NCBI GenBank assembly: GCA_023213315.1
Contig: JAKCPI010004344.1
Location: 23,262-87,261 of the forward strand
From: Euborellia annulipes
Taxonomy: Eukaryota > Arthropoda > Insecta > Dermaptera > Anisolabididae
Direction: 5' to 3'
DNA: 64,000 nucleotides
Below, piece after piece: positions 1-9,900 of the stretch. The stretch's first letter is position 1. Each line of letters opens with the position of its first letter. The notes under the pieces are model-generated. The model made no database searches. It saw nothing but the letters and a program-made list of their open reading frames with translations, and was not told the origin of the DNA. The position numbers were made by a program, and so were the translations under genes.

Positions 1-165
1 ATATATCTATTAGAGGTCCAGGGATTTCTATTTAAGCCATCTGGTATCCAAATGCCTTAAATAAAATCATTGGACTGCCTGGGATCCGAACCCGCGACGT
101 TCGGTATAGAAGGTAGGCACACCACCTACTACCTTAGCTACGCCACACCCGGGGGCGTGTAAAAT
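1..165 (-). mobile_element. tRNA-derived SINE, cut by window edge
   Basis: On the minus strand it reads a tRNA-like head with a B box (GCGGGTTCGGATCCC, about 86-100). A body with a TTTAAGCCATTTGG-type hairpin and a CCTGGACC motif follows. The same order recurs in about 20 copies in the window. The head is at the 165 side, next to CCCGGGGGC. Confidence 0.8.
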
Positions 166-322
166 TTACAAACATGGGAAATTATTTATATTTTGTTACC
201 ATGGGAACCATTTCTCCTATCTTTCCTATGAAGTACAAGAGTAAAGTGTGCTTCAAAAGATTTCAAGGGCAAAATGAGAATATACATTTGAAAGAAAATC
301 TAAAAAAAAGAGAATCTAAAAT
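145..322 (+). mobile_element. Double-hairpin element fragment
   Basis: Internal part of the dominant repeat: the TAAAATTTACAAACATGGGA stretch, a mutated palindrome at ~199-212 (GTTACCATGGGAAC), and the CAAAATGAGAATATACATTT stretch. It is broken on the right by the hammerhead fold-back at about 340-720. Confidence 0.75.
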
Positions 323-385
323 ATCAGGATAGGTGAAAAGAAGAAGAAGAAAATTCGCACCTAGTTGTATTTCATTATTTTTATT

Positions 386-438
386 CCCATTATGTTGACG
401 TTTCGATCCCGGTTGGGATCATTCTCAGAACAAATGGG
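386..438 (-). ncRNA. Hammerhead ribozyme-like motif, damaged core
   Basis: On the minus strand, stem II is GATCCC/GGGATC and is followed by GAAACGTC. The CUGANGA box reads CTGAGAA, so a core position is changed and cleavage is unlikely. Outer stem I CCCAT/ATGGG is kept. Confidence 0.6.
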
Positions 439-615
439 TGTTAAATATGTGTATATAATGTACTCACTCCTGATTTACCTTGCGATGTGACCATCGTATC
501 TCTTGATCACTTGATTTTTAATTGTATTTTAACTAATATAATTTATTTATATTCATATTTGTATCTCTTCAGGTTCTATGAATGATATGTATACATTATA
601 CACACATATTCAACA

Positions 616-668
616 CCCATATGTTCTGAGGATGCTCCAAACCGGGATCGAAACGTCAACATAATGGG
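616..668 (+). ncRNA. Hammerhead ribozyme-like motif
   Basis: CTGAGGA at 626-632 matches CUGANGA, and GAAAC at 650-654 is followed by GTC at 655-657. Stem I is clear: ATGTT pairs with AACAT, then CCCAT with ATGGG across a single-base bulge. Stem II is weakened (GCTCC against GGGATC). Stem III would be the self-complementary ACGT, as in hammerheads that act as dimers. Confidence 0.65.
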
Positions 669-783
669 TATAAAAATAATGAAATACAACTAGCTGCGAA
701 TTTTCTTCTTCTTTTCATCTATCCTGATTGAACTACCAGCTATAAGCCCTATAATCTAAAATATATAAATAAATTATTTTTTA

Positions 784-934
784 GGCACTCGGGCTTGGTG
801 TAGTACCTCCCTTGAATTTCAAGGGTCGAGGGTTCGGATAAAAGTTCGAAATAAAAGTTCTAAATGGTGTAAGATGCCGAAAATACTGTGTGAATGGGAA
901 AAAAAGTGTGAGTGTTTAAAAAAAAAAAAAAAAA
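784..934 (+). mobile_element. tRNA-derived SINE, internally deleted
   Basis: Head CTCGGGCTTGGTGTAGT and B-box region GAGGGTTCGGA are joined to the 3' part with GATGCCGAAAATACTGTGTG and a poly-A tail from ~917. The middle body is missing. Its mirror copy is at 13020-13165. Confidence 0.75.
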
Positions 935-949
935 TTAAAATATTTTCCT

Positions 950-1092
950 AATGTTTATAAATTTTACATCTTGAATTCTAATAAATCGGCGAAAACTAAA
1001 GATCTCCAGTAGTATGACAAGCAAAGAACACAACTTTCAATTAACGAAAGAAACAGGAAGTTGTGTGCTGTGCGGTCAGTCACACCAGGTTT
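950..1092 (-). mobile_element. Double-hairpin element, terminal hairpin only
   Basis: Large terminal hairpin of the dominant repeat: arms GTATGACAAGC...AAAGTTGTG-like and GTGCTGTGCGG...CAGTCACACCAGG, preceded by the TTGAATTCTAATAAATCGGCG motif. The rest of the element is absent here. Confidence 0.75.
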
Positions 1093-1737
1093 TTTTTTTT
1101 TAAATATTTCCGTTAATTAAAAAAGATAATTATAAATACAAACAAGTAGAGAAAGAGAGAGAGGATGTTCTATAATAAGTTTCCAAAAAAATATTTTCTA
1201 CGAATTTTTAATTTCACTAAACCGATAAGTGAAATTTAGTGAGTGGGTGACAAAAGTGATAAATAAGTGCGAATAATCGATCAAATTTTAATTTTTTTTT
1301 ATTTTTTATAGGAAGGATAAGGATGAAATCTTGTATTTGCCATTTCCTTTTCATTTTACGGTAATTGTGAAAAGAAAAAAAAGGAAATCGTTTCAAGGAT
1401 TTCCTTATTTGAGATAAAAGTGTTGATATACGGTGAAGATTTATTCAAGAGAGCGGTACAAAAATTAATTCCTTGGGTACAAATCCGATCAATCACCATC
1501 TGGAAAATTCATCTTCATCTCTATTCGATAAAATCCGGTGTGACTGGTCGCACGGCACACAATTTTCGGTAATTGAAAGTTGTGTTCTGTGCTTGACACA
1601 CCAGATTTTTTGTGTCAACATATATTTAGTTTCCGTCGATATATTATAATTAATTATTTTTATATATAAATATTTAAGGCCTTTATAAATATTTCGGCCA
1701 GCACCTTATTGATCATATTTCAATTTTCGTAATTTAA

Positions 1738-2133
1738 AAAAACAAAAACACTCACATCATTCACATACACATACACACAGTCTTTTCAGCATCTTAGGCC
1801 ATATAAGACTTTTACGATAAGCGTTATTATAAAAAAAATATATATATATATTAGGGGTCCAGGCATTCTTATTTAAGTCATTTGGTATCCAAATGGCTTA
1901 AATAAAATCATCGGACTGCCTGGGGTCCGAACCCCACAGCAGGAGCAGCAATATTGCCAATCTTGCTCAAAATTGACAAAATTGCAGCAACATTGATGCA
2001 ATATTTCTGCAATGTTGTAAAAAGGCAGACATAGGAATATTGCAACAATATTGCTGCAATATTTTGTGCTGTGTGGGTCCGACCCTTGGTATACAAGGCA
2101 GGCGCGCTACCAACTACGCCAAGCCCGGAGGCA
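1738..2133 (-). mobile_element. tRNA-derived SINE carrying a MITE
   Basis: Minus-strand SINE with poly-A tail (~1738-1748), CACACAGTCTTTTC block, TTTAAGTCATTTGG hairpin, B box, and head GCCTCCGGGCTTGGCGTAG at ~2115-2133. A 139-bp element sits inside the B-box area and splits it. Confidence 0.8.
1935..2073. mobile_element. Small TIR element present only in left palindrome arm
   Basis: Starts CACAGCAGGAGCAGCAAT and ends with TGCTGTG, giving 7-bp perfect outer inverted ends (CACAGCA) plus further inverted similarity around GCAGCAATATTG. The flanks carry a near-copy of each other (GGGTCCGAACCC and GGGTCCGACCC), consistent with a duplicated target. The right arm lacks it at ~12130-12150, which is a natural empty site. 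No coding capacity. Confidence 0.75.
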
Positions 2134-2178
2134 ATTAAAGATGTCAAATTTACAAGTATGGGAAAATATTTATATTTT

Positions 2179-2192
2179 GTTACCATGGCAAC
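2179..2192. promoter_or_regulatory. X-box-like palindrome in repeat
   Basis: GTTACCATGGCAAC fits the RFX-factor X-box consensus GTNRCC-N(0-3)-RGYAAC exactly. It is a fixed part of the double-hairpin element. Whether RFX proteins bind it is not known from sequence. Confidence 0.5.
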
Positions 2193-2497
2193 CATTTCTC
2201 CTATCTTCTCTATGAAGTACAAGAGTAAAGTGGTCTTCAAAAGATTTCAATGACAAAATGAGAATATACATTTTAAAGAGCATGTAAAAAATAATTGATT
2301 TTTGAATTTTAAAAAATTTTGGTGGTGCGAATTTTGAGAAAATCGAAAAAAAAGTACATCAATAAAGTACTAGTATGGACGATTTTGTTCAAAACTTTAT
2401 TTTGAGTGTCCGGTAGGGTATCTAACTTAAATATAAAATTTCAATGGAGTAGCTCAATTACTTCATTCTAAAAATTTTTACATACAGACACACAGAC

Positions 2498-2706
2498 CAG
2501 TGGCGGATCCATCGGGGGGTGGGAATCTGGTGTGACTGGTGTAATTTAAAGGCGCATTCTATACTAGTTTGCTCGAATATAAATACAATATAAATTTTTA
2601 AGTATTAATTTTTAAAATTTTACATTAAAAATAAATTTTTTTTTTCAAATCTCGGGGGGAGGGGATAATTACCTCCTTTACCCCCCCCCCCCTTGTATCA
2701 GCCCTT
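2498..2706. mobile_element. hAT-like non-autonomous element
   Basis: Begins CAGTGGCGGATCCATCG and ends CAGCCCTTG, flanked by 8-bp near-duplicates ACACAGAC (2490-2497) and ACACAGAG (2707-2714), as hAT transposases make. It contains long C/G runs. Part of its interior (AATCTGGTGTGACTGG) resembles the double-hairpin element end. Confidence 0.65.
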
Positions 2707-2849
2707 GACACAGAGAAACACAGACCAATTTGCGGGACCCACTTTTTTAGACTCAGGGATCTCAAAACATGTTTATCTATCAAAATCACATCGAATTTTT
2801 GACATGATCTCAATACTTTCATATATATATAGGTAAGAGAAAGTAAAAA

Positions 2850-4070
2850 TTTAGAAAGAAAAGTTCAAAATCAAAAACCGGTTTTACAAAAGGTCGGGTT
2901 TTGTATTAATCTGAATCTCCATAAATTTTTCGTAATTTTGCAATAATTTAGACGAAATCGTTTTCTTTCATTTTCCCCGATAGGTTAAGAAAATACATAT
3001 AGGCACTGTATTAAATAAAAAATTTTTATTTTTATACTTTATTTATTATTACTATAATTAAGATCAATCATAATATTTTAATCATTTGATGATTGATTAA
3101 TTAATCAGATGTCCTTGTCAAAGAAACAAGTAGCTAACGCCCTCCCTAACGCATTCACTTATTATTATTATTTTTTTCAACATCTTAATATTTTATTTTT
3201 AATCAAGAATTTTATTTATTTATTTTTTTTAAGTCAATGTCAAGAGTGGTTTTATATATTTAATAACGAAGTAGAGAGAAAGTTTTTTTTATTTATGTGT
3301 GTGTGTAGGTGAGAGAAGAAAGAAAGAAAGAAAATAAGCAAATGATAGCTGAATGTAAACGAAACGTGTGTGTGTGTCATGTTAATTATTTATTGTTCTA
3401 ACACTCAATTCTCTTTAAAAGAAAGGAAATTTAAAAAAAAAAAATATTGATAGTAGCGTAAATAACCTTTTGGCCAATTGTGGTTAACTTTAATTACGTG
3501 ATTTTTCGTTTTTAATAAAAAAAAGTCTATAAATATTAGGTTTATTCGTTTTTACGCATTTGGATGCCCATGGGCGCACATGGGCTTAACACATTGTTTG
3601 ATTATAAGTTAGGGCAGCTTCGTCTTAAAGTTGATTGCATCACTTAGGCCCGACTGCTTCACCTAGGTGGAGTTTGTTAGCCCCGGCTTTTTTTTGTAGT
3701 GCAGAAACACACTCCAGTCTTATTTTTATAGTAAAATATACGACATTTCATCATTTTATTGTTAAAAGAAGTAGATATATTTGTTATTCTTCTTTAGATT
3801 CTACTTCTTTTAACAATAAAATGATGAAATGACGTATATTTTAAAATATGTTATAGGATAGGGCCCGCTTGCATCAGATCTCGTCGCCTCTTTTTACCAC
3901 TGAGATAACCTCACTTTTGAATAATTTCAGCTAGATATAGCCTATGGTGAATTGGAGCCAAGCAAGGTCTGGGTTAAGTTAGCCCAGGCCCAAAGTTGGG
4001 GCTAAGGTTTCTTAAATTAGAAAATCATTAAGATAGATTAGAATAGGTCCTTTTAAGAAGAAAAAAAAAT
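2850..4070. other. Low-copy AT-rich stretch, left arm
   Basis: No convincing gene. It includes a TTTTAATCAAGAATTT-type AT-rich tract, an (AAAG)n run at ~3320-3340, and a local inverted repeat at 3740-3840 (ATTTCATCATTTTATTG and inverse). A (C/T)AGGC-rich piece lies at 3640-3690 and 3940-4010. The stretch is mirrored at ~9950-11130. Confidence 0.6.
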
Positions 4071-4074
4071 CTCG

Positions 4075-4897
4075 TGTCGACATATATTTAGATTCCGCTG
4101 ATATATTAGATTTTTTTTTTTAAACATTCACACTTTTTTCTGATTCACACTCACACTCACACACACATTCACAGAGTCTTCGGCAACTTAGGCCATTTAA
4201 GACTTTGACGATAACCGTTGTAAGGAATATATAAATTGTGGGGGTTCAGGCATTTCTATTTAAGCCATTTGGTATCCAAATGGCTTAAATAAAATCATCG
4301 GACTGCCTGGGGTCCGAACCGCCGATGTTTGGTATAGGAGGTAGGCACGCTACCTACTACGCAAACCCGGGGGCATATATTAGAATTCAAGATGTAAAAT
4401 GTATGAAATATTTATATTTTGTTACCATGGCAACCTTTTCTCCTATCTTTCCTATGGAGTACAAGAGTAAAGTGGTCTTCAGAAGATTTCAATGGCAAAA
4501 TGAGAATAGGCCTATACATTTTAAAGAGAATCTAAAAAATAATTGATTTTTGAATTTTAATCAAAATCGTTGGAGCGAATTTTGAGAAAATCGAAAAAAA
4601 ACTGAAAAAGTACATCAGTAAAGTACTAGTACTCTTTGGCCGATTTTGTTCAAAAGCTTATTTTCACGGTCCAGGAGGATACATAATTTAAATATAAAAT
4701 TTCACCCTCGTAGCTCATTACTTCATGCTTAAAATTGAACCACAGACACACAGACAGACCATGTCGTGAAAACCATTTTTTTGGATTCAGGGACCTCAAA
4801 ACGTGTAGATCCATCAAAATCTCGACATTGAATTTTTGACATGAATTCAATACTTTCTTCTATATATATTAACATATATATAGAGGTAAGAGAAAGT
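4075..4897 (+). mobile_element. Double-hairpin element with SINE inside
   Basis: Starts in the GTGTCGACATATATTTAG stretch (terminal hairpin missing) and ends at TAGAGGTAAGAGAAAGT near 4897. The SINE at 4112-4377 interrupts it. An intact X-box-like palindrome is at 4421-4434. A short CAGACACACAGACAGACC tract marks the microsatellite. Confidence 0.85.
4112..4377 (-). mobile_element. tRNA-derived SINE
   Basis: Near complete on the minus strand: poly-A tail, CACACACACATTCACAGAGTC block, CTTAGGCCATTTAAGAC, ATAACCGTTGT, TTTAAGCCATTTGG hairpin, B box ending at CGGTTCGGACCCC, and a head with CCCGGGTTTGCGTAGTAGG. Confidence 0.85.
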
Positions 4898-4904
4898 AAA
4901 AAAA

Positions 4905-5050
4905 AAAGTTCCACTATTTTTGATGAACAGCGTATCCCAGTAAGGTTCGCCAGCAAGAGAGGGTGACGTGTAACATGTTGATCCCTCTGGACCACTCCCC
5001 CGAGTTCATGGCATTACTAGACTGCAACAATTTCAACTCCGGAATGAAAC
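4905..5050 (-). pseudogene. Unrecognised coding-like islet (left copy)
   Basis: A GC-richer islet. On the minus strand from about 5070 it stays open for roughly 45 codons and stops with TAG after ...GYAVHQK. The readable part runs SSNAMNSGEWSRGINMLHVT and on to SCWRTLL. I recognise no family. The mirror copy at 8885-9045 has two single-base insertions that break the frame, so at least one copy is dead. It is flanked closely by double-hairpin elements. It could be a captured exon end or chance. Confidence 0.25.
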
Positions 5051-5172
5051 TGGAGTCATCTCTTTATAATATTTTATTTATTCATCAGAAAAATATAAAT
5101 TTTTTCCCTAAATAATTGACCAATTTGAATTCCTTTCTTTATTCAATAAGGAAATGATGATATTTCTATTTT

Positions 5173-6206
5173 ACTTTCTCTTACCCTATATATGAAATAT
5201 ATAGAGAGAGAAAGTATTGCGATCATGTCAAAAATTCGATGTCGAGATTTTGATGGATATACATGTTTTGAGGTCCCCTGAGTCCAAAAAAAGTGGGTCC
5301 CGCAAATTGGTCTGTGTGTGTGTGTGTGTGTGTGTGTGTCTGTGTGTCTGTATGTGTGGAACCATTTTTTTAGCATGAAGGAATTGAGCTACCGGATTGA
5401 AATTTTATATTTAACTTAGGTACCTTTGAAGAATCTCAAAATAAGCTTTTGAACAAAATCGGCCAAAAAGTACTAGTACTTTACTGATGTACTTTTTCAG
5501 TTTTTTTCGATTTTCTCAAAATTCCCTCCAAGGATTTTTTTTAAAATTCAAAAATCAATTATTTTTTAGATGCTCTTTAAAATGTATATTCTCATTTTGC
5601 CGTTGAAATCTTCTGAAGACCACTTTTACTCTTGTTCTTCATAGGAAAGATAGAAATGGTTGCCATGGTAACGGAATTTAAATCTTTTTCTTTTTATTAG
5701 ATTAAAAATCAATTATTATTTAAATTCCCATTTTTTTAAAATTTATTTGTGTCTTTAATTGTTTCAAAGAAAACATATATGTCTCTCTCTCACTTGCAAA
5801 CATTATCGTCTCTCTCTACTCTTTTTAAATTCCCTTTCCACCTTATCTTCGCATAGAAACAATGTTAATTTCCTATAGGGATTTGTATGTTAATTTCGAT
5901 TCAAAAGGGGTCCCCTTTAGAACTTTTTAGGCATTTAAAATTTTTTTTTCCAATTCTTATGAAATTTTGTATTTATTTACGATTCTATATTGTGTATAAA
6001 ATGTCCAAATATGAGATTAAAATTTTGAAAAATAACCATAGTTTATTTGAAGCAGTCAACATTTAAAATGCAAGTTTGAAACTAAGGTGCTATCGGAAAC
6101 TAAATATATCTCGACACAAAAAATCTGGTGTGACCAGCACAGTGCGCAACTTTCTCTTACCGAAGGGTAAGAGAAAGTTGTGTGCTGTGCGCCAGTCACA
6201 CCAGAT
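5173..6206 (-). mobile_element. Double-hairpin element, long form (1,034 bp)
   Basis: Both terminal hairpins are present: the small one at 5173-5220 and the large one at ~6118-6206, whose arms ACTTTCTCTTACC and GGTAAGAGAAAGT meet at CGAAGG. Compared with the short form it carries about 400 bp of extra sequence (~5690-6090). A GT run lies at 5308-5340. The same long form recurs at 29377-31067 and in the right arm at 7744-8772. Confidence 0.85.
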
Positions 6207-6488
6207 TTTTTTTCTCCTCAAACTTTTTTCTTTGCCATTTATCATAGAAGAAATTGTTGCTTTTTTATTCTCCAACTATTCACTATCGTTATCGAAAGTT
6301 TTCAATTCAGACGTTGCTTAGATATTAATTAATTGACTATTTTTATTTTTCTACAATAATTTACGCCAGCCTTCTTCTTGCTTCTCCATCCCCTACAATA
6401 ATGCTTCGAACACTCACCTACTAAAATCAAATTATAGTATAACGCTAACCAATGTTCTCTAATATACAGGCCAACAAAATAAACTCTT

Positions 6489-6956
6489 TTTACTTTCTCT
6501 TACCTATATGTAAATATACGGGAGAGTATTGCAACATGCAAAAGTTTCGAGATTTTGACAATAGCGTATCCAGTGGGGGCAAGGGGTGTCCCTCGCCCCC
6601 CCCGCCCTAGACATGACCGCAAGCCTTTAGTGACCCTCGATTCCGACATAGGCGCTCTAGGGGCATCCGGCTTTTTTTTTAATTTCATAATAAATTCATT
6701 TTAGTATCCAGATCCGAATAAAAATTACAAAAAAATGCTCGAACGAGATTCGAATACTAAAAAAAAAGAGCTCGAACGAGGATCGGGCGCCCCAGTTGAG
6801 CTTTGCTCGCCCTCAAATCGCTAGTTGTGCCGCTGGATTTTGATGGATATACACGTTTTAAGGACGGGTCCAAAAAAGTTGTTTGTGTGTCTGTGAACAA
6901 AGTTTCTCAAGGCCAAAAAGAACTAGAAGGTTGTAATTTTAATTATTATACTGGCT
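6489..6956 (-). mobile_element. Double-hairpin element fragment with hAT insertion
   Basis: Begins with ACTTTCTCTTACC and continues through AGATTTTGA to the hAT element at 6559-6835. After that, TTTTGATGGATATACACG resumes and runs into the palindrome spacer. Confidence 0.8.
6559..6835. mobile_element. hAT-like element with perfect 8-bp duplication
   Basis: The element CAATAGCGTATCCAG...GTTGTGCCGCTG is flanked on both sides by GATTTTGA (6551-6558 and 6836-6843), copied from the host repeat. 277 bp, with no transposase. The partner copy in the right arm is 7114-7386, and the two differ at several bases. Confidence 0.85.
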
Positions 6957-6990
6957 GACTCCATTCCACGCAACTATAGTTAACACTCAC
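6957..6990. other. Palindrome spacer (34 bp)
   Basis: This is the only unpaired sequence between the two ~7-kb arms. It starts GACTCCATTCC and ends AACACTCAC. It lies inside a double-hairpin element fragment, so the inversion breakpoint is within a repeat. Confidence 0.9.
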
Positions 6991-7113
6991 AGCCAGTATA
7001 ATAATTAAAATTACAACCTTCTAGTTCTTTTTGGCCTTGAGAAATTTTGTTCACAGACACACAAACAACTTTTTTGGACCCGGGTCCTTAAAACGTGTAT
7101 ATCCATCAAAATC

Positions 7114-7386
7114 CAGCGGCACAACTAGCATTTGAGGGCGAGCAAAGCTCAACTGGGGCGCCGATCTCGTTCGAGCTTTTTTTTTAGTATTCCGAATCTC
7201 GTTCGAGCATTTTTTTGTAATTTTTATTCGGATCTGTGATATAAAATGAATTTATTATGAAATTAAAAAAAAAACCGGATGCCCTAGGGCGCCTATGTCG
7301 GAATCGAGGGTCGCCAAAGGCTTGCTCAGTCTAGGGCGGGGGGGGGGGCGAGCACCCCCCTTCGCCCCCACCTGGATACGCTATTG
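7114..7386. mobile_element. hAT-like element, right-arm copy
   Basis: Mirror of 6559-6835, flanked by TCAAAATC at 7106-7113 and 7387-7394. Differences from the left copy (for example around 7300-7345) show that the palindrome arms are not identical. Confidence 0.85.
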
Positions 7387-7743
7387 TCAAAATCTCGAAA
7401 CTTTTGACATGATTGCAATACTTTCTCCCGTATATTTACATATATAGGTAAGAGAAAGTAAAAAGAGTTTATTTTGTTGGCCTGTATATTAGAGAACATT
7501 GGTTAGCGTTATACTATAATTTGATTTTGAGTTAGGTGAGTGTGTCGAAGCATTATTGTAGGGGACGGAGAAGCAAGAAGAAGGCTGGCGTAAATTATTG
7601 TAGAAAAATAAAAATAGTCAATTAATTAATATCTAAGCAACGTCTGAATTGAAAACTTTCGATAACGATAGTGAATAGTTGGAGAATAAAAAAGCAACAA
7701 TTTCTTCTATGATAAATGGCAAAGAAAAAGTTTGAGGAAAAAA

Positions 7744-8772
7744 ATCTGGTGTGACTGGCGCATAGCACACAACTTTCTCTTACCCTTCGGTAAGAGAAAG
7801 TTGCGCACTGTGCTGGTCACACCAGATTTTTTGTGTCGAGATATATTTAGTTTCCGATAGCACCTTAGTTTCAAACTTGATTTTAAATGTTGACTGCTTC
7901 AAATAAACTATGGTTATTTTTCAAAATTTTAATCTCATATTTGGACATTTTATACACAATATAGAATCGTAAATAAATACAAAATTTCATAAGAATTGGA
8001 AAAAAAAAAATTTTAAATGCCTAAAAAGTTCTAAAGGGGACCCCTTTTGAATCGAAATTAACATACAAATCCCTATAGGAAATTAACATTGTTTCTATGC
8101 GAAGATAAGGTGGAAAGGGAATTTAAAAAGAGTAGAGACAGACGATAATGTTTACAAGTAGAGAGAGAGACATATATGTTTTCTTTGAAACAATTAAAGA
8201 CACAAATAAATTTTAAAAAAATGGGAATTTAAATAATAATTGATTTTTAATCTAATAAAAAGAAAAAGATTTAAATTTCGTTACCATGGCAACCATTTCT
8301 ATCTTTCCTATGAAGAACAAGAGTAAAGTGGTCTTCAGAAGATTTCAACGGCAAAATGAGAATATACATTTTAAAGAGCATCTAAAAAAATAATTGATTT
8401 TTGATTTTTAAAAAAAATCCTTGGAGGGAATTTTGAGAAAATCGAAAAACTGAAAAAGTACATCAGTAAAGTACTAGTACTTTTTGGCCGATTTTGTTCA
8501 AAAGCTTATTTTGAGATTCTTCAAAGGTACCTAAGTTAAATATAAAATTTCAATCCGGTAGCTCAATTCCTTCATGCTAAAAAAAATGGTTCCACACATA
8601 CAGACACACAGACACACACACACACACACACACACAGACCAATTTGCGGGACCACTTTTTGGACTCAGGGGACCTCAAAACATGTATATCCATCAAAATC
8701 TCGACATCGAATTTTTGACATGATCGCAATACTTTCTCTCTCTATATATTTCATATATAGGCTAAGAGAAAG
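7744..8772 (+). mobile_element. Double-hairpin element, long form, right arm
   Basis: Mirror of 5173-6206, with large hairpin 7744-7832, GT/CA microsatellite at ~8613-8637, and a slightly decayed small hairpin (GGCTAAGAGAAAG) at its end. Confidence 0.85.
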
Positions 8773-8884
8773 AAAAATAGAAATATCATCATTTCCTTAT
8801 TGAATAAAGAAAAGAATTCAAATTGGTCAATTATTTAGGGAAAAAATTTATATTTTTCTGATGAATAAATAAAATATTATAAAG

Positions 8885-9045
8885 AGATGACTTTCAGTTT
8901 CTTCCGGAAGTTGAAATTGTTGCAGTCTAGTAATGCCATGAACTCGGGTGAGTGGCCCAGAGGGATCAGCATGTTAAACGTCACCCTCTCTTGCTGGCGA
9001 AACCTTACTGGGTATACGCTGTTCGTCAAAAATAGTGGAACATTT
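8885..9045 (+). pseudogene. Unrecognised coding-like islet (right copy)
   Basis: Mirror of 4905-5050. It opens with MNSGEWPRGISMLNVTLSCW at ~8938-9000, but relative to the left copy it has extra bases at about 9001-9013 that shift the frame. No family is recognised. Confidence 0.25.
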
Positions 9046-9054
9046 TTTTTTACT

Positions 9055-9590
9055 TTCTCTTACCTCTATATATATGTAATATATATATAGAGAGAAAGTA
9101 TTGGATTCATGTCAAAAATTCGATGTCGAGATTTTGATGGATATACACGTTTTGAGGTCCCCTGAATCCAAAAAAGTGGTTTTCGCGACATGGTCTGTCT
9201 GTCTGTCTGGGTTCAATTTTAAGCATGAAGTAATGAGCTACGAGGGTGAAATTTTATATTTAAATTATGTATCCTCCTGGACCGTGAAAATAAGCTTTTG
9301 AACAAAATCGGCCAAAGAGTACTAGTACTTTACTGATGTACTTTTTCAGTTTTTTTTTTAGATTTTCTCGGCCTGGGGAAAATTCACTCCGAACGATTGA
9401 GTTCACCCGATTGGAGAATCAATTGATTTTTTAGATTCTCCTTAAAAATGTAAACCCTATTCTCATTTTGCCATTGAAATCTTCTGAAGACCACTTTACT
9501 CTTGTACTCCATAGGAAACCGACTAGGAGAAAAGGTTGCCCATGGTAACAAAAAATAAATATTTATACACTTTTACATCTTGAATTCTAA
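9055..9590 (-). mobile_element. Double-hairpin element, right arm
   Basis: Mirror of 4378-4897. It starts ACTTTCTCTTACC and includes GTCTGTCTGTCTGT at ~9198-9210 and a damaged X-box-like palindrome near 9537-9550. An insertion-like scrambled piece lies around 9370-9420. Confidence 0.75.
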
Positions 9591-9593
9591 TAT

Positions 9594-9900
9594 ATGCCCC
9601 TGGGTCATCCCCAAATTGACGCGTAGTAGGTAGCGTGCCGTAAACAACCCCTCCTATACCAAACATCGGCGGTTCGGACCCCAAGGCAGTCCGATGATTT
9701 TATTTAAGCCCATTTGGATACCCAGATGGCTTAAATAGAAATGCCTGAACCCCCAATGGATATATATATATATATGTATATATATATTCATTACAACGGA
9801 TATCGGCAGTCCTATATGGCCTAAGTTGCCGAAGACTCTGTGAATGTGTGTGTGAGTGTGAGTGTGAATCAGAAAAAAGTGTGAATGTTTAAAAAAAAAA
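9594..9900 (+). mobile_element. tRNA-derived SINE, right arm
   Basis: Mirror of the SINE at 4112-4377, slightly longer because of small insertions and a longer TA run (~9758-9787). It ends with GTGTGAATGTTTAAAAAAAA. Confidence 0.8.

Larger units (their letters stand above)
340..720. repeat. Fold-back element with two hammerhead cores
   Basis: Inverted repeat: the AAGAAGAAGAAAATTCGC flank at ~340-358 returns inverted at ~698-715. Each arm carries a hammerhead-type core, at 386-438 and 616-668. Short hammerheads with a tiny stem III are known from Penelope-like elements and retrozymes. No coding sequence is present, so this would be a non-autonomous copy. Confidence 0.7.
1532..2844 (+). mobile_element. 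Double-hairpin element, broken by two insertions
   Basis: Starts at the large hairpin (1532-1612) and ends with TAGGTAAGAGAAAGT at about 2830-2844. A SINE interrupts it at 1738-2133 and a hAT-like element at 2498-2706. The palindrome GTTACCATGGCAAC is intact at 2179-2192. Confidence 0.85.
1..6956. repeat. Left arm of ~14-kb palindrome
   Basis: Read as its reverse complement, this stretch matches 6991-13946 in order along its whole length. Near the centre, CTGGCT at 6951-6956 mirrors AGCCAG at 6991-6996. Near the outside, the SINE at 1-165 mirrors the one at 13783-13946. The arms carry the same SINEs, double-hairpin elements, hammerhead fold-back and hAT copy. They differ by scattered substitutions and small indels, a few percent by eye and more at some spots. 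This arm alone has a 139-bp insertion at 1935-2073. The outer limit cannot be seen because the arm runs off the window start. Confidence 0.95.

Noticed and set aside
3640..3690. GC-richer piece in the left arm as an exon
   Set aside because: No splice signals or open frame shared with its mirror at ~10330-10390.
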